Assembly (NCBI GenBank): GCA_036386455.1
Contig: DASVVS010000056.1
Coordinates: 1-64,000, forward strand
Reading direction: 5' to 3'
DNA from: AC-37 sp036386455
GTDB lineage: Bacteria; Actinomycetota; Thermoleophilia; Solirubrobacterales; Thermoleophilaceae
DNA: 64,000 bases
Each line of letters starts with the position of its first letter. The first letter of the stretch is position 1. Below are positions 1 through 8,541 of this stretch, piece by piece. The position numbers and the translations under genes are program-made. The notes under the pieces are model-generated. The model saw nothing but the letters and a program-made list of their open reading frames with translations. It was not told the DNA's origin and ran no database searches.

Positions 1-747
1 GTAGGCGGCCGGCATGTCCGGCTCGGCCCGGATCCAGTCGCGCACGGCGCGGCCGGCCTCCTTCAGCCGCTCCACGCGGAAGTACTCGTGCGCAAGCAGG
101 CTCAGGATCTCTGCCCGGCGCGGGTCCGAGTTGCGCGCGTAGACGAGCCGCTTGATCGCGAGGTCGTGCTTTCCCTCGGCCACGGCGTCGCGGGCGGCCG
201 AGAGGAAGCGGTCGGCGCGGTCGGCGTCCTTCTCGTGCTGGCGGAAGTCGACGAAGGTCAGGTTGTCCACCGGCAGCAGGTGCGTGCCGTTGCCGAACTG
301 GACCTGCGCCCAGCGCTGGATGTCGTCGCCCTCGCCGCTGAAGCGCACGTCCACGATGCTGCCGACGCCCCACTCGGGGAAGCTCGCCGACTTCACGTAG
401 CGGTACACGATCGAGCGCTCCGCCGAGGTGCCGGCCCGGCGCGTGGCCGGCTCCTGCTGCGCCGCCTCGTAGGCGCGCTCGCCGGCCTCGCGCTGCTGCT
501 GGCGCCAGACGTCCGCGCTCACCCGCACGTCGATCTTGGTGATCGGCCCGGCGTCGTTCACGCGCGTCTCGAGCAGGTCGGCGGCCGAGTTGATCGCCTT
601 CATCTGGCGGTCGTGCACGTGCCGCTGCGCGGGAGCCGCGCGGTCCGGGTGCCAGCGCTTGGCCATCGTGCGCCGAGCGAGCTGGATCGCACGCGCGTCG
701 GCGGGGAGCTCCAGCTCCAGCAGCTCCACTGCCTGGTCGATCGTCAC
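1..747 (-). CDS. J-domain (DnaJ-like) protein, 3' end outside window
   Basis: The reading frame is open to the window edge, so the C-terminus is missing; 249 codons are visible from a GTG at 747 with GGAGG just upstream. Residues 3-40 look like J-domain helices I and II, and the diagnostic HPD tripeptide (WHPDRA) is at about 33-35; J-domains stimulate Hsp70 ATPases. Residues about 105-165 are beta-rich with many aromatic residues, and 170-249 are helical and TPR-like. No Gly/Phe or zinc-finger region is seen, so this is a J-domain accessory protein, not DnaJ itself. It diverges from the next gene across only 40 bases. Confidence 0.75.
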   Translation of the reverse strand, partial: MTIDQAVELLELELPADARAIQLARRTMAKRWHPDRAAPAQRHVHDRQMKAINSAADLLETRVNDAGPITKIDVRVSADVWRQQQREAGERAYEAAQQEPATRRAGTSAERSIVYRYVKSASFPEWGVGSIVDVRFSGEGDDIQRWAQVQFGNGTHLLPVDNLTFVDFRQHEKDADRADRFLSAARDAVAEGKHDLAIKRLVYARNSDPRRAEILSLLAHEYFRVERLKEAGRAVRDWIRAEPDMPAAY

Positions 748-787
748 GCCTCCACGGTAGAGGCATTCGGTTCGCGAAGATGTGCCG

Positions 788-1351
788 ATGGCACGTAGGC
801 ACTGGTGGATCGGGGCCGTGATCGCGGCGCTGGCGCTCGCCGGCCTCGCCTTCTACGTGGTCGCGATCAGGTCGCGCACGGGGGCCGAGCGGGTGAAGCA
901 CATGGTGGACTGGGACGAGACCTGCCGCACCGTCGAGCTGAAGCGCTCACGTGCGTACGTCCCCGACTACGCCCGGCTCTGGAAGGGCGTCGAGGAACAT
1001 GCCCGCATCTTCTGCACCGACCTCGGCGGCGGCCTCTTCTACGCCCGCTTCGCGACACCCGATGCGGGGCAGCGTGCGGTCGTGAGCTCGCCGCCGCTCT
1101 ACCGCTCGTGCGAGAGCAACACGCCGTACCCGCGGGGCAGCGCGATCGGGGACGAGCGCGTGGGTCGCGGGGCCGCGTTCAGGCGGCGCTGCCCGCACGG
1201 CCAGCTGCTGGGCGAGGACACCGAGCGCTACTGCCTCGCCGCCGACGAGGTGGTGGTCGACGGCTACTTCGACGGGCACGAGTTCGACGACTTCTGCGAC
1301 GAGCTGGGCGGGACCGTCGCGCGCGCGCCGCGCAGCGTGCTCGGGCGCTAG
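788..1351 (+). CDS. Membrane-anchored protein of unknown function
   Basis: 187 residues. The N-terminus has basic residues (MARRH) followed by one hydrophobic segment at about 6-28, consistent with a signal anchor. The remainder is soluble with six or more cysteines (for example TCRT, FCTD, SCES, RCPH, YCLA, FCDE), suggesting an exported, possibly disulfide-bonded domain. I do not recognise the family. A GTG two codons upstream (782) is an alternative start; ATG 788 has a GAAG motif at better spacing. Its stop codon overlaps that of the convergent dacB by four bases (CTAG). Confidence 0.6.
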   Translation: MARRHWWIGAVIAALALAGLAFYVVAIRSRTGAERVKHMVDWDETCRTVELKRSRAYVPDYARLWKGVEEHARIFCTDLGGGLFYARFATPDAGQRAVVSSPPLYRSCESNTPYPRGSAIGDERVGRGAAFRRRCPHGQLLGEDTERYCLAADEVVVDGYFDGHEFDDFCDELGGTVARAPRSVLGR

Positions 1352-2598
1352 CCGCGGTAGCGCGCGATCGCCTGGACCATGCGGTCCTGGCGCGAGCGGC
1401 CCGGGCCGATGCTCGCGCTGTTCATCAGGATCGAGAACGCGAGCGTGTCGCCGCCGGCCGTGTCGCAGTAGCCCGACAGCGTGGTGACGCCGTTGATCGT
1501 GCCGGTCTTCGCGCGGCAGCGGCCGCGGGCGGGCCCGCTGCGCATGCGCGTGGCCAGCGTGCCGCTGACGCCGGCCGTGGGCAGCGAGCCGACGAACGCG
1601 TCCGCGTCCGGCCGCTCCAGCTCGCCCAGCAGGAAGTCCACGACCTCGCGCGGCGCCGCCTTGTTCGAGCGCGAGAGGCCGGAGCCGTCCACGACCGACA
1701 CGCTTGCGTCGAGCGACCGTGCGTAGCGCCGCGCCTGTGCCGCGCCGTCACGCGTGGTGCCGGAGGCGCTCAGTCCCTTCAGCAGCATCTCGGAGAACCA
1801 GTTCTCGGAGCGCACGCCGGTGATCTGCGCCAGCCGCGCCATCGTCGGTCCCTCGAGCCGGGCCAGCTCGAGCGCGCCGTCGGGCGTGGACCCGGCCGCG
1901 GCCGCGCCGTCCACCCGGATGCCGCGCTTGCGGAGCGCCTCGGCGAACTGCCCGGCGGCGTACACCGGCGGATTCTGCTGGAAGTAGCCGTTCGACGCGC
2001 GCCCGTGGTTGTAGGCGAGGCCGGTCAGCGGTCCGCCGACGGCGCCCGAGCCGTGGTAGTTCGAGTAGGCGGTCCCGCGCAGCCGGTCGAAGACCGACTC
2101 GTCGCCCACGATGCGGCCGCGCACGCGGCGCAGGCCCGCGTCGTGGAGCGCCTCGGCCAGCGTCTCGACGTTCGCCCCGTCCGCGTAGTTGTTGCGGTTG
2201 TAGGCGGTGCTCCCGAAGCTCGGGTCGCCGGCGCCGCGCAGGTAGAGGTCTCCGGGGAAGATGCCGCTGGCCGGCTCGATCGCGCCCACGCCCAGCACCT
2301 CGGTCTCGAGACGGGCGCCGGCCCCGTTCGCCGCGAGCGCGGCGCCGTTCGTGAACAGCTTCGTGTTCGACGCCAGGATCCGCTTGGTCGCGGAGCGCCA
2401 GCCGAACAGGACCCGTTCCTCGTCCGCGTTCACCACGTAGGCGCCGGAGGCGGCCGAGGCGCCGCGCATCTCGCGCGCGAGGACGCTCTTGAGCTTGGCA
2501 TCCTCGCTCTGGGCGGCCGCGGGAGCGGCCGGGGCCAGCGCCGCCACCAGCAGCGCGAGCAGGGCAAGGATGCGTCGATTGCAGGGCATTCGGCGCAT
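1348..2598 (-). CDS. dacB: D-alanyl-D-alanine carboxypeptidase/endopeptidase, PBP4 type (S13)
   Basis: 416 residues with a Sec signal peptide (residues 7-29, Ala-rich, ending AAAQ). Penicillin-binding motifs occur in order: SNTK at 77-80 (acylated Ser and its Lys), the DGSGLSRSN segment near 300, and KTG at 364-366. This is the S13 layout; such enzymes trim or cleave peptidoglycan cross-links outside the membrane. Length is usual for the family without large extra domains. ATG 2598 is preferred, with ATG 2589 as alternative. It diverges from the patatin gene, so the 73 bases between them should hold both promoters. Confidence 0.9.
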   Translation of the reverse strand: MRRMPCNRRILALLALLVAALAPAAPAAAQSEDAKLKSVLAREMRGASAASGAYVVNADEERVLFGWRSATKRILASNTKLFTNGAALAANGAGARLETEVLGVGAIEPASGIFPGDLYLRGAGDPSFGSTAYNRNNYADGANVETLAEALHDAGLRRVRGRIVGDESVFDRLRGTAYSNYHGSGAVGGPLTGLAYNHGRASNGYFQQNPPVYAAGQFAEALRKRGIRVDGAAAAGSTPDGALELARLEGPTMARLAQITGVRSENWFSEMLLKGLSASGTTRDGAAQARRYARSLDASVSVVDGSGLSRSNKAAPREVVDFLLGELERPDADAFVGSLPTAGVSGTLATRMRSGPARGRCRAKTGTINGVTTLSGYCDTAGGDTLAFSILMNSASIGPGRSRQDRMVQAIARYRG

Positions 2599-2671
2599 TG
2601 AGGGCACGAACCACCCTAGCGGCGAGAGGTTGCGGTCTGGGCGCCGTGTTCGCTGCCATACTCGGCGCCCG

Positions 2672-3937
2672 ATGGGCAAGGTCGTCAAGCTCGAGAAGCC
2701 GGACAAGCGCGAACCCGCGGGCAAGCCGCAGCAGCGCCGCCGCGGCCGGCGCTCCAAGACCGCGCTGGTGCTCGGCGGCGGCGGGGTCACCGGCGGCGTC
2801 TACGAGATCGGCGCGCTGCGCGCCCTCGACCTGCTCGCCGTCAACCGGACGATCAACGAGTTCGACGTCTACGTCGGCACCAGCGCCGGCTCGTTCGTCG
2901 CCAGCCTGGCCGCCAACGGCGTCACGCCCGAGGAGATGATGCGGGTCGTCAACCAGCAGGTGCCCACGCCGTTCCGCGACATCAACATGGGTACGGTCCT
3001 GCAGCCGGACTACGCGTCGCTGGCCAAGAGCCTCGCCCTGCTGCCACTGCGCTCGCTCGGGGTCGTGCGCACGCTGCTCTCGAACGTACGCAACGTGTCG
3101 GTGATGGACCTCGCGCTCGGCCTGGCCGAGGGCCTGCCGCCCGGCCTGTACGACGGCTCCGGCATCGAGGACTACCTCCAGGAGGTTCTGGGCGACCCCG
3201 ACCGCGTGAACGACTTCCGCCTGCTCGAGAACGAGCTCTACCTGACCGCGACCGACCTCGACACCTGCGAGCGCATCGTGTTCGGCGCCGACGGCTGGGA
3301 CGACGTGCCGATCTCCACCGCGTCCGCGGCCTCCACGGCGCTGCCGATGATCTACCGCCCGGTCGAGATCAAGGGCCGCCACCTCGTGGACGGCGGCATC
3401 CGCTCGACCACGAATGTGGACGTGGCCGTCGAGGCGGGGGCCAAGTTCGTGATCGTGGTCAACCCGCTGGTGCCGTACGTCAACGACTTCCAGAAGCTGA
3501 TCCCCACGATGACCGGCAGCCGCGTGCGCCGCGTCGCCGACATGGGCTTCCCGCAGATCGGCTACCAGGCGTTCAAGCTGCTCGCCCACCAGCGGCTGCA
3601 CGAGGCGGTCCGCGTGTGGCAGGAGAAGTACCCGGGCGTGGACATCATCCTGATCGAGCCCGACCCCAACGACGAGCTGATGTTCGACACGAACATCATG
3701 AACTTCACCCGCCGCGTGGACATCGCGCGGCACGGGTTCGAGTCGGTCACGCTCCAGCTCGCGAAGGACTACGACCGGCTGCGGGCGGTCTGCGCGCGGC
3801 ACGGCATCGACATCTCCGCCACGCGCGTGCGCAAGGTCATCAAGCACTTCGAGCGCGAGAAGGAGCAGACGCGTGCCTGGCGCCGCATTCTCGAGCAGAC
3901 GACCGGCGCGCTCCTCAGGCAGTCCGAGGACGCGTAG
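2672..3937 (+). CDS. Patatin-like phospholipase
   Basis: 421 residues. After a basic leader (1-28) comes the oxyanion loop LGGGGVTGG (34-42), the nucleophile elbow GTSAG with Ser71, and the DGG dyad Asp at about 240 (LVDGGIRS): all catalytic elements of the patatin family, which hydrolyses acyl groups of lipids with a Ser-Asp dyad. The C-terminal 150 residues are family-specific and less conserved. There is no signal peptide, so a cytoplasmic or membrane-peripheral lipase is likely. Longer in-frame starts upstream overlap dacB and lack sense; ATG 2672 matches the family start. Confidence 0.88.
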   Translation: MGKVVKLEKPDKREPAGKPQQRRRGRRSKTALVLGGGGVTGGVYEIGALRALDLLAVNRTINEFDVYVGTSAGSFVASLAANGVTPEEMMRVVNQQVPTPFRDINMGTVLQPDYASLAKSLALLPLRSLGVVRTLLSNVRNVSVMDLALGLAEGLPPGLYDGSGIEDYLQEVLGDPDRVNDFRLLENELYLTATDLDTCERIVFGADGWDDVPISTASAASTALPMIYRPVEIKGRHLVDGGIRSTTNVDVAVEAGAKFVIVVNPLVPYVNDFQKLIPTMTGSRVRRVADMGFPQIGYQAFKLLAHQRLHEAVRVWQEKYPGVDIILIEPDPNDELMFDTNIMNFTRRVDIARHGFESVTLQLAKDYDRLRAVCARHGIDISATRVRKVIKHFEREKEQTRAWRRILEQTTGALLRQSEDA

Positions 3938-3964
3938 CCGGGCGTCCACGCCCTGCCCGGCCGG

Positions 3965-6097
3965 CTACGCCCGCGGCACCTCCACCTCGCCGGTCCGCTC
4001 CATCGGCTGCCAGCGGATCCGGTTGCCCACCAGGGCGCTGATCACCGACTCGATGGCCACCAGGTACATCAGCTGCCGGTAGACGAACTGCTGGAGCGGC
4101 ATCGCCCATAGGGGCCGGGGCGACTCGCGGTCGAGCCGGAACGCGTACCACCCCAGGGCGAGCTGGACGACGTTGAAGCCGAGCCAGTAGCCGACGACCG
4201 GGACCGGGTCGAGGAACACGATCCCGTAGATCGCGAACAGGTCGATGAGCGGAGCCAGCAGCGGCAGCAGGATCTGGAACAGCACGAGGTACGGGATCGC
4301 GAGCCGGCCGATCCGCCACTCGCGCGGCCTCACGACGGCGCCACGATGCTTCCAGACCGCCTGCATCGTCCCGTACGACCAGCGGTAGCGCTGGCGCCAC
4401 AGCGCGGCCAGCGAGGCGGGCGCCTCAGTCCACGCGCGTGCGTTCTCGGCATACGCCACGCGCCAGCCCGCGCGGCCGATCCCGATCGTGATGTCGGTGT
4501 CCTCCGCGAGCGTGGCGTCGGAGACGCCGCCTATGTCGGTGAGCGCCTCGCGCCGGAAGGCGCCGATCGCGCCGGGCACGGTCGGCATGCAGCGCAGCAG
4601 GTCGTAGAGGCGGCGGTCGAGGTTGAAGCCCATCACGTACTCGATGTGCTGCCAGCGTCCCAGCAGGCCGCCGCGGTTGCCGACCTTGGTGTTGCCGGCG
4701 ACCGCACCGACGTTCGGCTCGCGGAGCGGCTGGACGAGCTCGCGCAGCGTCCCGGTCTCGAAGACCGTGTCCCCGTCCACCGTCACGACGAGGTCGTGCC
4801 GGGCCGACTCGATCCCGCGGTTCAGCGCCGCGGGCTTGCCGGCGTTCGCCTGCCGGACGACCCGGACGTGCTCCAGCTCGAGCGCCTCCACGATGTCGCC
4901 GGTCCCATCCTCGGACCCGTCGTCCACCACGATCACCTCGAAACCGGGGTAGTCGCTTCCGTCGAGCGAGCGCACCGCGCGCGCGATGCCGGCGGCCTCG
5001 TTGAACGCGGGCACGACGATCGAGACGGGCGGCAGGAACTCGCCGTCCGGCGCGGCCGCGCGGACGGTTCGCGCGTGCCGGCGCGCGAACGCGAACAGCG
5101 CGGCCATCCGCAGGAGCGCCAGCAGCGCGATCGGGACGAGCATCGCCGTCAGCGCGCCGGTGACCGCGTGCGCCACGCCGAGCGTGCCGAGCAGCAGCTG
5201 CCCGCGGCGGCGCTCCCAGGCGGAGGCAGGCGGCTCGGCGGCGGCGCGGTCCAGCCCGGCGAGCTCTGACGCCGTGGTGAACTCCAGGCCGCGGCGGCGC
5301 AGCTCGGGCACGAGCCGTCGCAGCGCGGCGACGGTCTGCGACCGGTCGCCCCCGCCGTCGTGCATCAGCACGAAGCCGCCGCGCGCTCCGGCGGCGCTCG
5401 CGGCGCGCACGATCGCGTCCACGCCAGGCCGGGCCCAGTCGCGCGTGTCGACGTCCGACAGCACGACGACGTAGCCGCGCTCGGCCACCTCGCGGAGCCC
5501 GTTCGCCTCCGCGCGCGTGACCGCTTCGGGCGTCGCGGAGTACGGAGGCCGGAACAGCCGCGGCCGGATGCCCGCGGCGCCGGCGACGGCGTTCTCGGTC
5601 AGCCCGAGCTGGAGTGAGAGTCTCCAGCCCGGGAGGCCGGCGACGTCCGCATGGCTGAACGTGTGGTTTCCCAGCTCGAAGCCGTCGCGCTGGAGGTCGC
5701 GCGCCACGTCCGGATGGCGCACGACCTGGCTGCCCAGCAGGAAGAAGGTCGCGGGCACGCCGAGACGGCGCAGCTCGGCCGCGATGCGCGGCGTCCAGCG
5801 GGGGTCCGGGCCGTCGTCGAAGGTGAGGGCCACGCGCCGCGCGAGCGGCGGCGCGCGCGAGACCAGGCGCCCGCCCTCGAGCGCGAGCACGCTGCCCGCG
5901 GCCGCCGCCGGCTCGTCGGCCGCGGGCCGGGTCGAGCTGGACCGCGTGGTGTGCTCGGCGATGCCCTGGACGCCGAGCAGCACGAGCAGCGTGACGAGAC
6001 AGAACGCGAGCAGCGTCCAGTGGCCGGGCGGGCGGCGTATCCGGCGCCGGATACGCGCGAGCTGCGTGGCGTCACGAGGCCGGCGAACCGGTCGCAC
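3965..6097 (-). CDS. Fused polysaccharide deacetylase - family 2 glycosyltransferase, membrane
   Basis: 710 residues, GTG start. One transmembrane segment (28-47) is followed by a NodB deacetylase domain with TFDDGPD (Asp94/95), GNHTFSH (metal His pair), RPPYS and LMHDGG. From about 350 a processive GT2 domain follows: VVPAFNE, VVDDGSEDG, VDGDTV, EDTD and the QRYRW motif, then several C-terminal membrane segments. The layout resembles PgaB-like deacetylase and PgaC/IcaA-like synthase activities in one chain, so synthesis and N-deacetylation of an amino-sugar exopolysaccharide is inferred. The gene follows 6104-6832 after six bases, probably as one operon. Confidence 0.88.
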   Translation of the reverse strand: MRPVRRPRDATQLARIRRRIRRPPGHWTLLAFCLVTLLVLLGVQGIAEHTTRSSSTRPAADEPAAAAGSVLALEGGRLVSRAPPLARRVALTFDDGPDPRWTPRIAAELRRLGVPATFFLLGSQVVRHPDVARDLQRDGFELGNHTFSHADVAGLPGWRLSLQLGLTENAVAGAAGIRPRLFRPPYSATPEAVTRAEANGLREVAERGYVVVLSDVDTRDWARPGVDAIVRAASAAGARGGFVLMHDGGGDRSQTVAALRRLVPELRRRGLEFTTASELAGLDRAAAEPPASAWERRRGQLLLGTLGVAHAVTGALTAMLVPIALLALLRMAALFAFARRHARTVRAAAPDGEFLPPVSIVVPAFNEAAGIARAVRSLDGSDYPGFEVIVVDDGSEDGTGDIVEALELEHVRVVRQANAGKPAALNRGIESARHDLVVTVDGDTVFETGTLRELVQPLREPNVGAVAGNTKVGNRGGLLGRWQHIEYVMGFNLDRRLYDLLRCMPTVPGAIGAFRREALTDIGGVSDATLAEDTDITIGIGRAGWRVAYAENARAWTEAPASLAALWRQRYRWSYGTMQAVWKHRGAVVRPREWRIGRLAIPYLVLFQILLPLLAPLIDLFAIYGIVFLDPVPVVGYWLGFNVVQLALGWYAFRLDRESPRPLWAMPLQQFVYRQLMYLVAIESVISALVGNRIRWQPMERTGEVEVPRA

Positions 6098-6103
6098 GCG
6101 AGC

Positions 6104-6832
6104 CTACGGGGTGGTCGAGTCGGCGCGCGGACCGCCGCGGCGGTCGCTCGAGGTGGACTTGCCGGGCGCGCTGCCGGAGCTTCCCGGCGCCGTGTCCGCG
6201 GTCCGGTCCGGGCGGTTGACCGCGCCGGGGGCGGTGGCCGAGTTGCCGTTGCCCTGGGTGGTGGTGGGGGTCGATGGGGCCGCGGCGGGCGGCGTCGCGA
6301 TCGTCGAGCCGCCGCCGGCGGTGCCGCTGCCCGAGCCGGACGCGCCGCTCTCGGAGCCCGCGCCGTCGCCGGTGCGGGAGCCGCCGCTGGAGCGATCGCT
6401 CTCGCGGGCCCCGCCGGAGCCAGAGCCCGAGCCCGAGCCGGAGCCGGAGCCGCCGTCGCGGGCTTCGCGGGAGCCGGAGTGCGTCGCGACGGCGCCGCCC
6501 TCGGCCACGCTGTGGGCGGGGCGCGGTGAGGCGGCGTCGCGGCCCGAGCGCTCGGCCTGGGCCGGAGCCTCGGAGCCGCCCGGCACCTGGGGGAGCCCGA
6601 GGCTCGGCAGCGGGCGCAGCCCGAACGCGCCCAGCACGAGCGCCGTCAGCCAGAGCGCGGTGACGGCCGCCAGCGTCCACCCGGCCACGCGGAGCGCCCG
6701 CGCGCGGCGCTGGGTGCCGGAGGCGAAGACGGGCCGCTCAGCCTCGGCGGGACGCGCGGCGCCTGCGCGCTGGGGCGCCTCGGCGCGCTGGGGCGTCTCG
6801 AGCTCGGTGGGTCTTTCGATCGTCGCGGACAT
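6104..6832 (-). CDS. Single-span membrane protein with Gly/Ser-rich tail
   Basis: 242 residues. The N-terminal 45 residues are hydrophilic (Pro/Glu/Arg), one membrane segment lies at about 49-72, and the external part is low-complexity: a (GS)n run near 130-145, then Ser/Gly/Thr/Pro-rich sequence to the end. No enzymatic motif is visible. Because it sits six bases before the deacetylase/glycosyltransferase fusion, I infer a role in the assembly or surface display of the same polysaccharide. The repetitive Gly-Ser DNA could be slippage-prone. Confidence 0.65.
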   Translation of the reverse strand: MSATIERPTELETPQRAEAPQRAGAARPAEAERPVFASGTQRRARALRVAGWTLAAVTALWLTALVLGAFGLRPLPSLGLPQVPGGSEAPAQAERSGRDAASPRPAHSVAEGGAVATHSGSREARDGGSGSGSGSGSGSGGARESDRSSGGSRTGDGAGSESGASGSGSGTAGGGSTIATPPAAAPSTPTTTQGNGNSATAPGAVNRPDRTADTAPGSSGSAPGKSTSSDRRGGPRADSTTP

Positions 6833-6839
6833 GGGCTTG

Positions 6840-6867
6840 CCTACACGAGTGTAGGTTCCCCCTGGAA
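6840..6867. promoter_or_regulatory. Two adjacent dyads upstream of the polysaccharide gene pair
   Basis: CCTACAC-GA-GTGTAGG (6840-6855) is a perfect 16-base palindrome starting eight bases before the 6832 start codon. It is directly followed by GTTCC-CCCT-GGAAC (6854-6867). Both lie in the 49 bases between the aminotransferase stop and this gene. A repressor site or a short attenuating hairpin is possible. Confidence 0.35.
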
Positions 6868-6881
6868 CGCGTCAGGAACGC

Positions 6882-8009
6882 TCAGGTTGGCGTGACTTCG
6901 ACCGCTTCGGCGAGCGCGCTCAGGAGCCGGCCGGTAGCGCCGGAGTACCAGATCGACGCGCGCACGTGATCGTCGGCGCCGAGTGGCGCGCCGGGCGAGA
7001 CCAGCACGCGCTTCTCCTCGAGCCGCGCCGCGAGCTGTGCCCCGTTGAGACCCGTGGCGTTGAGCCAGACGAAGTTGGCCTGGCTCTCGGGAGCGTCCAC
7101 CGGCAGGTCGTGCAGCTCGTCCATCATCCGGCGCCGCTGCTCGATGACCATGTCGCGGCGCTTCTCGATCGCGCTGTCGTCCATCGAGAGCGCGTAGCCG
7201 ATGCCCGCCTGCGTCAGGACGTTCACGCCGAGCGCGGGGGCGATCGACCCGAGCAGCTCGCCCGACACCCGCGAGCCGACCACGTAGCCGGCGCGCAGCC
7301 CGGAGAGCCCCCAGATCTTCGAGAAGGTGCGGAACACCAGCATCCGCGGGAACGCGTCCACGAGCCGCAGCACGGAGTCGCGCGGCTCGACGTCCTGGAA
7401 CTCCACGTAGGCCTCGTCGACCAGCAGGTGCACGTGCTCGGGCAGCGACGAGGCCAGCGTGCCGATCTCCTCGCTCGTCACGTAGGTGCCGGTCGGGTCG
7501 TTCGGATTGCAGATCACGACCGCGCGGGTCTTCTCGGTGACCGCCGCGCGCACGGCCTCGAGGTCCGCACGCCCGCCGCGCAGGTCCACGGCCACGGGGC
7601 GGCCGCCGGCCCGCTGCGCCATCAGCGGGTACAGCGGATACGACGGCCACGGCGTGACCAGCTCCTCGCCGCGGTGCACGAGCACGAGCGTGGCGGCCTG
7701 GAGCAGCTCGGCCGCGCCGTTGCCCAGCACGAACTGCTCCGGCTCCAGCCCGTGCCGCTCGGCGAGCTGGCGGCGGATGTCGGTGCCGTGGCGGTCGGGG
7801 TAGCTGTTCACCCGGCCGCGCGCCGCGTAGATCGCGGCGTTCATGATCTCCGAGTGCGGGAAGTCGGGCCACTCCGTGCTGGAGAGGTCGAGCGTCGGCA
7901 CCTCCTGGAGGGCGAGCATCTTCTCGCGCCGGCGCCGCTCGCGGAGCTCCTTGTTGACCTCCTCGTGGTCGACGTCGTCGAACCGCCGGTAGTAGTCGAG
8001 GAGGCCCAT
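6882..8009 (-). CDS. HisC-like class I/II aminotransferase
   Basis: 375 residues, fold-type I PLP enzyme. Visible motifs: NPNDPTG (168-174), LVDEAYVEF with the pyridine-binding Asp198, and RTFSKIWGLSGLRAGY with the PLP lysine at 231. This is the signature of histidinol-phosphate aminotransferases and relatives. The N-terminal 35 residues are unusually charged (RERRRREK) compared with typical HisC. No other his genes are nearby, so the substrate may be another amino acid or phosphonate-like compound. The 8028-8504 membrane protein lies 18 bases upstream, so co-transcription is likely. Confidence 0.85.
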   Translation of the reverse strand: MGLLDYYRRFDDVDHEEVNKELRERRRREKMLALQEVPTLDLSSTEWPDFPHSEIMNAAIYAARGRVNSYPDRHGTDIRRQLAERHGLEPEQFVLGNGAAELLQAATLVLVHRGEELVTPWPSYPLYPLMAQRAGGRPVAVDLRGGRADLEAVRAAVTEKTRAVVICNPNDPTGTYVTSEEIGTLASSLPEHVHLLVDEAYVEFQDVEPRDSVLRLVDAFPRMLVFRTFSKIWGLSGLRAGYVVGSRVSGELLGSIAPALGVNVLTQAGIGYALSMDDSAIEKRRDMVIEQRRRMMDELHDLPVDAPESQANFVWLNATGLNGAQLAARLEEKRVLVSPGAPLGADDHVRASIWYSGATGRLLSALAEAVEVTPT

Positions 8010-8027
8010 CGCGGTCTCCCTCGCCGC

Positions 8028-8504
8028 CTAGTCCTTAGGAGCCAGCGAGGGGCCGGGGCCCTCGATGATGAAGAACCAGAAGATGAACGGGATCGCCGTG
8101 ATCAGCAGGCTGATGATGAAGATCCGCTCGAGCGCGCCCCGCTCCTGGCGGATGCCCGAAGCACGCCTGACGAGCTTCCACGCGTGGTCCACGCGCTTGG
8201 CGATCATCAGGGTGATGAACAGCGTGGTCAGCATCCCGAGGAACGCCGACACGATCCCGGCGGACACCGAGTCGGTCCAGTAGTTCACGCGCGATCCGAC
8301 CCACAGCCAGGCGATCGGCTGCGGCCCCCACACCGAGGCGCAGAGGATCGTCTCGATCACCAGCAGGAGCGCCGCGAACCCGCGGTCGGCACGCTGCCGT
8401 CCGGCCTTGGCCGTGGGCGGCTGCTCGCGGTACTTGACCGGCGCCGTTCCCGGCCGGCGGCCGATGAACAGTCCGCCGGTATCGGATGGGTCGTTGCTGG
8501 CCAA
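8028..8504 (-). CDS. Three-span membrane protein of unknown function
   Basis: 158 residues. A Pro-rich hydrophilic N-terminus (1-40) precedes hydrophobic segments at about 42-62, 78-102 and 128-149, the last followed by a short Pro-rich tail. The basic loop between the second and third segments (KRVDHAWKLVRRASG) probably faces the cytoplasm. I do not recognise the family. It is likely co-transcribed with the downstream aminotransferase. Confidence 0.65.
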   Translation of the reverse strand: MASNDPSDTGGLFIGRRPGTAPVKYREQPPTAKAGRQRADRGFAALLLVIETILCASVWGPQPIAWLWVGSRVNYWTDSVSAGIVSAFLGMLTTLFITLMIAKRVDHAWKLVRRASGIRQERGALERIFIISLLITAIPFIFWFFIIEGPGPSLAPKD

Positions 8505-8541
8505 GAGGGAGTAGGGGTACCCGGTTCAGGTGACGCCGGGG

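Noticed and set aside
2489..2671. Upstream in-frame ATG for the patatin gene
   Set aside because: It would overlap dacB and add residues with no patatin similarity; ATG 2672 fits.
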